A DNA stretch of 7,881 nt from Candidatus Aenigmatarchaeota archaeon (GTDB lineage Archaea; Aenigmatarchaeota; Aenigmatarchaeia; GW2011-AR5), in NCBI GenBank assembly GCA_016198625.1, contig JACQIH010000036.1:1-7881 (forward strand), read 5' to 3'. Below are positions 1 through 4,396 of the stretch, piece after piece. Position 1 is the first letter of the stretch, and each line of letters begins with the position of its first letter. The translations under genes and the position numbers were made by a program. The notes under the pieces were generated by a model. It made no database searches. It worked only from the letters and a program-made list of their open reading frames with translations, and was not told where the DNA came from.

Positions 1-456
1 AACAAAGGGTATGTTTTCGGCAATCTGGAAATCGACGGCACGCGACTGGCTCTCAACGGCTCTACCGATAAACTATATGTCCGTCTTGCGCGCAGAGGAA
101 GTCCGGACGCGCTTTACGAAGCGTTTTTCTACGTGCCGTTGCCCCGGGAAATGGAGCCTGCAGATGTGAGCCTTGGTGTTTTCGAATCAGCCGTTGTTTC
201 CGCTTTCAGGACAGGAAGGACGAGACAGAAGACAGAAGCTGTAACTGTTTCAATAGGCGACATTCAATACAGACTTGCCTTGTCTGGGAATGAAATAAAA
301 TTATTCACATGGCAGCTCGATAACGGAAACAGAATGGAATCGCGCATGCTGCCATACCGAACGCTTCCTGAAGCGCTTGAAGCGCTCTTTGACGGCGTCA
401 CAGCCCCATCATCGCCTTCAAATCCTCGGACGGCTGCCAGGGCGGGTCGAAGGTGA
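1..456 (+). CDS. Unrecognised protein, 3' part only (N-terminus outside window)
   Basis: Frame 1 is open from the first base to a TGA at 454-456, giving about 151 residues with no start codon that has to be used; the Met at 151 is internal, so the gene very probably begins left of the window. The visible part has alternating hydrophobic/polar stretches typical of beta strands (for example VTVSIGDIQYRLALSG) and no membrane segment, cysteine motif or catalytic motif that I recognise. Its last 20 or so residues (APSSPSNPRTAARAGRR) look like low-complexity read-through: they are encoded on the strand opposite the conserved C-terminus of the convergent MIP18 gene. The functional domain probably ends near residue 130. 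Function unknown. Confidence 0.6.
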   Translation, partial: NKGYVFGNLEIDGTRLALNGSTDKLYVRLARRGSPDALYEAFFYVPLPREMEPADVSLGVFESAVVSAFRTGRTRQKTEAVTVSIGDIQYRLALSGNEIKLFTWQLDNGNRMESRMLPYRTLPEALEALFDGVTAPSSPSNPRTAARAGRR

Positions 457-688
457 GCTCGACTTCCACGCCGGCAACTCCCTCGACGGCGGCTACCCTG
501 GTCTTCACGTCGCTTACAAGCTCGGGCCCGTAAGGGCAGAACGGCGACGTGAGGGTCATTTTCACATAGACGGTATTGTCCTCGCGCACCTGCAATTCAT
601 AGATAAGTCCCAGCGTATAGATATCTATCCCTATCTCCGGGTCCATGCAGCCTTTCAGGGCCTCGACGATGCGCTCCTTCTCGGGCAT
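398..688 (-). CDS. MIP18/DUF59 family protein, SufT/PaaD-like iron-sulfur assembly factor
   Basis: A 96-residue protein, close to the usual size of stand-alone archaeal DUF59 (MIP18 family) proteins, which act in maturation or insertion of Fe-S clusters in the cytoplasm. The family signature is complete: DPEIGIDIYTLGLIY near residues 16-30, then the strand and loop TLTSPFCPYGP (45-55) with the conserved Cys51, then GVEVELTFDPPW (73-84) and the C-terminal PSEDLKAMMGL. The start is ATG at 688. On its own strand a weak AT-rich element (TCTAATATC, about 716-708) lies some 25 bases upstream, suggesting a leaderless message. It is divergent from cca and converges with the gene at 1-456, overlapping it by 59 bases. 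It probably serves cellular Fe-S enzymes generally. The nearby 2-oxoacid oxidoreductase is one Fe-S client in the window, but a specific link is only a guess. Confidence 0.9.
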   Translation of the reverse strand: MPEKERIVEALKGCMDPEIGIDIYTLGLIYELQVREDNTVYVKMTLTSPFCPYGPELVSDVKTRVAAVEGVAGVEVELTFDPPWQPSEDLKAMMGL

Positions 689-740
689 ATCAAAACATAA
701 CGCCGAAAGATATTAGAACGAAACATTCTTCCACTTTAGT

Positions 741-750
741 TATTTATACC
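741..750 (+). promoter_or_regulatory. TATA box of cca (leaderless)
   Basis: TATTTATACC is centred about 25 bases before the cca ATG at 771, the spacing expected in archaea when transcription starts at or next to the start codon. No Shine-Dalgarno sequence precedes the ATG, which agrees with a leaderless transcript. Confidence 0.6.
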
Positions 751-770
751 GTATTTCACAATTACTTCTT

Positions 771-2138
771 ATGACGGACATCGAGAAAATCAAGTCCTCG
801 GTGCTGAGAAAGATAAAGCCGTCCAGGGCCGAGGAAGAGCACGCTAGGCGCTTCGTCAGCGACCTGATGAGGGTCGCGAAGACGGTGAGCGGCCTGGACT
901 GCGTGATTGTTGGCTCCATAGGCAAGCAGACGTGGCTGCGCGGCGACCACGACATCGACCTTTTCATGCTTTTCCCGAAAGATGTGCCGCGGCAGGAACT
1001 GGAGAAAAAAGGTCTCGAGTTCGGGAAGAGAATTATCCGCGAGATGCGGGGACGCCACGAAATAAGGTACTCCGAGCACCCTTACGTTCATGGTTACGTG
1101 AAAGGCTTCGTGGTCGATGTGGTCCCCTGCTACCGGATTGGCAAGGGCGAGAAGATAATCTCGGCCGTCGACAGGTCGCCGCTCCATCTCGAGCATATCA
1201 TGTCGAACCTGGCCGCGCACGACGAGGCGCGCCTGCTGAAGCAGTTCTGCAAGGGGGCGGGCATCTACGGTTCCGACGTGGTCATGCAGGGCATTTCGGG
1301 ATACATATGCGAACTGCTGGTTCTGAAGTACGGCTCGTTCGAGGCGGCATTGAAAGCCGCGGCCTCGTGGGAACCGGGCGCCGTAATTGCTCTGGACAAC
1401 CGGCAGTATGACAGGAAAAAATTCTACAACCAGCCGCTCGTGCTCATAGACCCCACGGACACAGGCAGGAACGTGGCGGCGAACCTGAACCCTGATAATT
1501 TTGTCAGGTTCGTCCTTGCCGCCAGGAATTTTCTGAAAAAGCCCGACGAGAGCTATTTCTACTACGGGCATCCGAAGCCGCTTTCAGCGAGACAGCTGTC
1601 GTTGCTGAAGGCGAGGGGCACATCGTTTGTTGTGCTGAGGATGAAAAGGCCTGATATAATCGAGGACATACTTTTCCCGCAGATGCGGCGCGCGCTGAAA
1701 AGGCTGGAAACGCTGCTCAAGCAGAATGACTTTGTTACGATAGGCGCCGTGATGCACATCGACAAGGAGATGCACCTTATTTTTGAGCTCGCCTGCGAGA
1801 GGCTGCCGAATATAAAGAAAATGGTGGGCCCGCCGATATTTTCGAAGAAGCACTCCGAGGAATTTCTGGATAAATACAATGACGCGGAGTTCGGCCCTTA
1901 CATAGAAGACATCTACTGGGTCGTGGAAAAGAAGCGCGGCTTTGTAACGGCGCCGTCATTGCTGAAACACTTCTGCAGGCAAAAGAACTTGGAGGCGGCG
2001 GGAATCCCTGCTAACGTAGCGAAGCCGGTCAGGAGCGCGAAGATACTGGACAGCGCCGGGCTTTTTAAAACAATAAAGAAAAACAAGGGGCTTTCTTCGT
2101 TCCTCAGCAAGCATTACTTCGAGAAGCTGAAGTCTTGA
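771..2138 (+). CDS. cca: CCA-adding enzyme (archaeal class I tRNA nucleotidyltransferase)
   Basis: A 455-residue protein, the normal length for archaeal class I CCA-adding enzymes, which add or repair the 3'-terminal CCA of tRNA from CTP and ATP without a nucleic-acid template. The nucleotidyltransferase signature is clear: GSIGKQTWLRGDHDIDLF at residues 48-65 provides the GS motif and the catalytic pair Asp61 and Asp63, and GFVVDVVPCYRI (112-123) provides the third carboxylate, Asp116. The region around 130-270 (SPLHLEHI, the GYICELLVLKYGSFE helix, VLIDPTDTGRNVAANL) matches the family's central domain, and the C-terminal part carries the tail domain. The ATG at 771 is supported by the TATA box spacing and by the normal N-terminus. 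It is transcribed alone or with the small membrane-protein gene downstream. A stem-loop covers its stop codon. No oddity in the catalytic core. Confidence 0.97.
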   Translation: MTDIEKIKSSVLRKIKPSRAEEEHARRFVSDLMRVAKTVSGLDCVIVGSIGKQTWLRGDHDIDLFMLFPKDVPRQELEKKGLEFGKRIIREMRGRHEIRYSEHPYVHGYVKGFVVDVVPCYRIGKGEKIISAVDRSPLHLEHIMSNLAAHDEARLLKQFCKGAGIYGSDVVMQGISGYICELLVLKYGSFEAALKAAASWEPGAVIALDNRQYDRKKFYNQPLVLIDPTDTGRNVAANLNPDNFVRFVLAARNFLKKPDESYFYYGHPKPLSARQLSLLKARGTSFVVLRMKRPDIIEDILFPQMRRALKRLETLLKQNDFVTIGAVMHIDKEMHLIFELACERLPNIKKMVGPPIFSKKHSEEFLDKYNDAEFGPYIEDIYWVVEKKRGFVTAPSLLKHFCRQKNLEAAGIPANVAKPVRSAKILDSAGLFKTIKKNKGLSSFLSKHYFEKLKS

Positions 2139-2180
2139 CATTCCATTATATTGAGATGATAATAAGTGGAATGTCAGGAC
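2132..2180. terminator. Strong stem-loop over the cca stop codon
   Basis: Arms at 2132-2145 and 2167-2180 pair over 14 bp (GTCTTGACATTCCA with TGGAATGTCAGGAC, one G-T wobble); the inner 10 bp are perfect. The 21-base loop holds a further TTAT/ATAA pairing (2146-2149 with 2162-2165) next to a single unpaired G. The cca stop TGA (2136-2138) lies in the 5' arm. No long T-run follows, so it does not look like a standard archaeal T-tract terminator; it could mark the 3' end by processing or protect the cca mRNA. It does not belong to the short C-loop-G hairpin family seen elsewhere in the window. Confidence 0.5.
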
Positions 2181-2220
2181 GTAAAAACCATTGCTTTCTT
2201 GCCAATGGGTTTTCACGTGA

Positions 2221-2231
2221 GCTTAAAAACG
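2221..2231 (+). promoter_or_regulatory. TATA box of the EamA-domain gene (leaderless)
   Basis: GCTTAAAAACG lies about 25 bases ahead of the ATG at 2250. This spacing is why I choose 2250 as the start over the in-frame GTG at 2166 or ATG at 2205, both of which lie upstream of or across this element. Confidence 0.5.
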
Positions 2232-2249
2232 CTGTTTCCAAAGCTAATT

Positions 2250-2675
2250 ATGGCATCGGAAGGAATCGTCTTCGCTGTTATTGCCGCGGTCGCTTATGCC
2301 GTGCTTAACTTGACGCAGCAGCAGGCTTCGGCGCATATCAACCCGCTCCTGGGCGCCGCGGTCATCTCAGTTTCCGCCCTGCTTGTTGAGCTTCTGCTCA
2401 TAGCGCCTCAGGCAAGGAGCATCGCAATTCCTGACACAAGGTTCATCCTGATTCTTGCAGTAGCGGGAGTGGCGGCATTTGGCGTGGATTTCTTCGCGCT
2501 GAAAAGTTACGCAAGCGGCATCCCGTTGTCCATAGGCGCCCCGATCATAATCGGCGGCGGCATAGCTCTGGCCTCTCTTATAGGCCTCTTTGCGCTTGGA
2601 GAATCCGTAACGCTGATGAAAATTCTCGGCATATTGCTTGTCGTGGCCGGCGCAAGCGTACTGGCGTCTTTGTAA
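2250..2675 (+). CDS. Small membrane protein with a single EamA (DMT superfamily) domain
   Basis: From ATG 2250 this is a 141-residue, very hydrophobic protein with about five predicted membrane helices (roughly residues 5-23, 31-52, 65-86, 92-117, 122-141). The C-terminal stretch GLFALGESVTLMKILGILLVVAGASVL is the hallmark end of an EamA domain of the drug/metabolite transporter superfamily. Typical members contain two such domains (about 300 residues, ten helices); this one has a single half, as in small DMT proteins thought to work as dimers. No substrate can be read from the sequence. The start is set by a TATA box at leaderless distance and because the upstream in-frame extension is not hydrophobic and runs into the cca stem-loop. 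It follows cca on the same strand, but its own promoter makes co-regulation uncertain. It ends 17 bases before the convergent gene. Confidence 0.75.
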   Translation: MASEGIVFAVIAAVAYAVLNLTQQQASAHINPLLGAAVISVSALLVELLLIAPQARSIAIPDTRFILILAVAGVAAFGVDFFALKSYASGIPLSIGAPIIIGGGIALASLIGLFALGESVTLMKILGILLVVAGASVLASL

Positions 2676-2692
2676 AAATCCGTGAGAAAGAA

Positions 2693-2830
2693 TCAGCGCC
2701 TGCTTTTCATTTTCTCGGCAATCCACATGCCGTTGTCGACCATCAGCCCGGCATATTTGGCGACGTAAGACAGCACAAGAACTGATGCAACGCTGTACAG
2801 AGCGTTTTTCCAGTGGCCGCCGGACTTCAT
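2693..2830 (-). CDS. Small single-pass membrane protein coupled to SepF
   Basis: A 45-residue ORF starting at ATG 2830, only 5 bases after the sepF stop (2836), with a Shine-Dalgarno-like GGAG (in GCGGAGTAGGTAAAATG) formed by the last sepF codons. This strongly suggests translational coupling. The protein has a short basic/polar N-terminus (MKSGGHWK), one hydrophobic helix at about residues 9-31 (ALYSVASVLVLSYVAKYAGL), then an amphipathic or charged tail ending EKMKSRR. I do not recognise the family. It is too small for an enzyme; the position suggests a membrane partner or accessory of SepF-based division, which is inference from context only. It is hidden inside a longer artificial frame that reads antisense through sepF codons in another phase; the coupled ATG is the sensible start. 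Confidence 0.65.
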   Translation of the reverse strand: MKSGGHWKNALYSVASVLVLSYVAKYAGLMVDNGMWIAEKMKSRR

Positions 2831-2835
2831 TTTAC

Positions 2836-3171
2836 CTACTCCGCAATGGCTTCCCGATACACCTTCGCGGAAGCAGGGCAGACGAGCAGCCATTCCTCGC
2901 CTATGGCAGCTATGTCGCCGTTGATTGCCATGGCCGTCCTCTTTATCCTGTCGACCGCGCGCTTCAGCTCTTCCATGTCCTTGTCGCGCAGGTCCTTTAT
3001 CTTCACGAGCATTATGCACCCGTCGCGCAGCTTTTTCTGTATCCTGTCGGAATCGGCTATGTTGCCGATGCGCTCGACCTGGACTATGATTTTCTTTTCC
3101 TCTTCTGCTTCGCTCTGCTGCTCCAGCTCAACGTAATCCTCCTCGCCGCGGAACTTGTCAAGTATTCCCAT
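2836..3171 (-). CDS. sepF: Cell division protein SepF (archaeal membrane anchor of FtsZ)
   Basis: A 111-residue protein with the layout of archaeal SepF: a short N-terminal membrane-targeting amphipathic segment (MGILDKFRG, residues 1-9), an acidic linker (about 10-26, DYVELEQQSEAEEEKK), and the SepF/DUF552 core (27-107) with VERIGNIADSDRIQKKL, the G51-centred turn and strand GCIMLVKI (51-58), the helix DMEELKRAVDRIK (65-77), NGDIAAIGEEWLLVCP (84-99) and a final helix. In archaea SepF tethers FtsZ to the cytoplasmic membrane. Start ATG 3171 is preceded by a good GGAGG Shine-Dalgarno (3185-3181), so this message has a leader, unlike cca. The leader carries a hairpin (3201-3222) and the likely TATA box is at 3256-3247. 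No FtsZ gene is in the window. A 45-residue membrane-protein gene follows 5 bases after its stop. Confidence 0.9.
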   Translation of the reverse strand: MGILDKFRGEEDYVELEQQSEAEEEKKIIVQVERIGNIADSDRIQKKLRDGCIMLVKIKDLRDKDMEELKRAVDRIKRTAMAINGDIAAIGEEWLLVCPASAKVYREAIAE

Positions 3172-3180
3172 ACCAGAAAA

Positions 3181-3185
3181 CCTCC
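3181..3185 (-). promoter_or_regulatory. Shine-Dalgarno site of sepF
   Basis: On the minus strand GGAGG stands 9 bases before the sepF ATG (3171). It fixes the start and shows that sepF has a leadered mRNA. Confidence 0.75.
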
Positions 3186-3200
3186 AATTGTCCTTTTGAT

Positions 3201-3222
3201 GAAACTTCGTACGGAAAGTTTC
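3201..3222 (-). promoter_or_regulatory. Hairpin in the putative sepF 5' leader
   Basis: GAAACTT (3201-3207) pairs perfectly with AAGTTTC (3216-3222). An extra C-G pair (3208/3213) closes a GTAC loop, leaving GA (3214-3215) bulged. It lies between the likely transcription start (about 3226) and the Shine-Dalgarno (3185). On the minus strand it contains ACGAAGTTTC, the same ten bases found in the hairpins at 3491-3510 and 6302-6322. It may modulate ribosome access or be a solitary copy of the hairpin family. Confidence 0.5.
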
Positions 3223-3246
3223 TCTGTATATCTAATCGCGGGCCCT

Positions 3247-3256
3247 GTATTTAAAA
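3247..3256 (-). promoter_or_regulatory. Likely TATA box of sepF
   Basis: On the minus strand TTTTAAATAC, within a longer AT-rich run (3247-3262), would place the transcript start near 3226 and give a leader of about 55 bases holding the hairpin and Shine-Dalgarno. Confidence 0.5.
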
Positions 3257-3274
3257 TTTTTAGGAAAATCTGGG

Positions 3275-3333
3275 GATATATAGCCGCGCATTTCATGCTA
3301 TATCGCGGAAACCTTCGGTTTTTCGCGATATAG
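3275..3333. repeat. Three-arm, mutually exclusive stem-loop upstream of sepF
   Basis: CTATATCGCG (3298-3307) pairs perfectly with CGCGATATAG (3324-3333). Inside, GAAACC (3308-3313) continues the stem with GGTTTTT (3317-3323; one bulged T, one G-T wobble) around a TTC loop (GAA on the minus strand), making some 16 bp. A competing arm, ATATAGC (3278-3284), pairs with GCTATAT (3297-3303), so the middle segment can pair to the left or to the right but not both. The element lies just upstream of the sepF TATA box. No ORF crosses it credibly. Confidence 0.6.
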
Positions 3334-3405
3334 GTAATGCTTCCGTAATGTAGAAGTAATTTAGAGAATGGGATAGAATTATTAAGGGAAATGAGGGTAG
3401 AGGGA

Positions 3406-3540
3406 GATCTGCGAAAAGCAAAGCTTTTCTTGCAGAAATCAAAGGTTTCTGAAGACTCAGGAAAGCTAAGCCTTCCTCGAGTCGAGACCTCGGAGAACGA
3501 AGTTTCTCCGCAGGGAAACCGTCAGGTTCTTCTCCTCCTT
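3406..3540. repeat. Hairpin array A (five tandem short hairpins)
   Basis: Five hairpins follow one another with almost no spacers. A1: GAAAAGC 3413-3419 with GCTTTTC 3423-3429, loop AAA, foot TCTGC/GCAGA (3408-3412/3432-3436), TT bulge. A2: CAGAAATC 3433-3440 with GGTTTCTG 3444-3451, loop AAA, one wobble; it overlaps the A1 foot. A3: AGGAAAGC 3459-3466 with GCCTTCCT 3470-3477, loop TAA, one mismatch, foot GACTC/GAGTC (3454-3458/3479-3483), C bulge. A4: CGGAGAAC 3491-3498 with GTTTCTCCG 3502-3510, loop GAA, one bulged T, foot CCT/AGG (3488-3490/3512-3514), C bulge. A5: GGGAAACC 3513-3520 with GGTTCTTC 3525-3532, loop GTCA, imperfect. All loops are closed by a C-G pair. The array begins right after the korB stop codon (3544-3542), so it would lie in the korB 3' untranslated region. 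No T-tract. Confidence 0.7.
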
Positions 3541-3541
3541 T

Positions 3542-4396
3542 TTACATCATCCTCGCGAGCAGCGGCTCTATGTCTATGTTGCTGATGTCGTGCTTCACGG
3601 GCGGGACCGATGCCTGGGGCAGGCCCTGCTCGTATGTCGGCTTCTCCGCCCTGTATAGCAGGCCGATAGGAATTTTATCACCCCATTCCTCTGCTTTCTT
3701 CAGCGCGGCGGCCTTGTCCGCGGGATCATACCCGTTGTCCTCTAGTTTATATACACGCTCGTTGTACCACTGCATCGTATTGATCTTGTTGTAGGTAGGG
3801 CACGGCTGCAGGATGTCTATAAGCGCGAAGCCCTTGTGCTTCACGGCATTCATGATGAGCATTTTCAGGTGCGGTATGTTGAACGCGTAGCCGCGCGCAA
3901 CGTAAGTCGCGCCTGCAATTATTGCAAGGCTCAGCGGATTGACAGGCTCTTCCAGCGCGCCCTGCGGTGTTGACGGGGACTTGAATCCCTGCGGGCTTGT
4001 CGGCGACGTCTGGCCCTTTGTCAGGCCATAAACCTCGTTGTTCTGGACAAGGTATGTTATGTCAAGGTTCCTCCTCATCGTATGCAGGAAATGGTTGCCG
4101 CCGATGCCGTACCCGTCGCCGTCGCCTCCAACGACCACTACCGTGAGTTCAGGATTAACGAGCTTCGCTCCCGTCGCGACAGGCAGCGCGCGGCCGTGCA
4201 GCCCTTCGAACCCGTACGTTTTCACGAAGTGCGGCGTTTTGCTCCCGCAGCCTATCCCTGAAACAAGCAGCGTATTATGCCGTTCGAGCGCAAGCTCAGA
4301 AAGAGCCATCCGTAGTACAGTCAAAATACCTGCATCACCACAACCGCCGCACCATGTCGGATGTTCTTTTGTTGTTAATTCTTTAACGCTTGCCAT
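3542..4396 (-). CDS. korB: 2-oxoacid:ferredoxin oxidoreductase, beta subunit
   Basis: A 284-residue protein from ATG 4396 (a GTG at 4405 would add three residues). It is the thiamine-diphosphate and Fe-S subunit of a 2-oxoacid:ferredoxin oxidoreductase, which oxidatively decarboxylates a 2-oxoacid with CoA to acyl-CoA and reduces ferredoxin. Visible motifs (ATG numbering): HPTWCGGCGDAG with Cys16 and Cys19, GIGCGSKTP with Cys50, and QPCPTYN with Cys199, together the four [4Fe-4S] ligands typical of this subunit; GGDGDGYGIGG (about 90-99) and QNNEVYGLTKGQTSPTS (118-134), the ThDP-Mg2+ motif with Asn119/Asn120. The length is normal. Its start overlaps the korA end by 14 bases, so the two are one operon and probably translationally coupled. 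The substrate (2-oxoglutarate, pyruvate or broad 2-oxoacid) cannot be settled from sequence alone; the symbol follows the two-subunit KorAB layout. Confidence 0.93.
   Translation of the reverse strand: MASVKELTTKEHPTWCGGCGDAGILTVLRMALSELALERHNTLLVSGIGCGSKTPHFVKTYGFEGLHGRALPVATGAKLVNPELTVVVVGGDGDGYGIGGNHFLHTMRRNLDITYLVQNNEVYGLTKGQTSPTSPQGFKSPSTPQGALEEPVNPLSLAIIAGATYVARGYAFNIPHLKMLIMNAVKHKGFALIDILQPCPTYNKINTMQWYNERVYKLEDNGYDPADKAAALKKAEEWGDKIPIGLLYRAEKPTYEQGLPQASVPPVKHDISNIDIEPLLARMM

Larger units (their letters stand above)
3172..3541. other. 370-base gene-free region between sepF and korB
   Basis: No credible protein gene. From the sepF side it contains the Shine-Dalgarno and leader hairpin, TATA box, the three-arm stem-loop (3275-3333), an AT-rich purine-biased stretch without clear structure (3334-3405), and the hairpin array at 3406-3540. 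The plus-strand reading frame at 3391-3585 runs through the hairpins and into korB antisense and is not believable as a protein. Confidence 0.7.

Noticed and set aside
762..1571. Long minus-strand frame (269 residues) antisense to cca
   Set aside because: It lies wholly opposite the clearly recognised cca gene, has no family resemblance, and arises from GC-rich third codon positions.
3406..3540. Ordinary intrinsic terminator
   Set aside because: Several stacked hairpins without any T-run after them on the korB strand; archaeal terminators depend on T-tracts.
3391..3585. Plus-strand frame through hairpin array A
   Set aside because: Most of the frame is made of inverted repeats and its last part is korB antisense; no protein-like pattern or convincing start signal.
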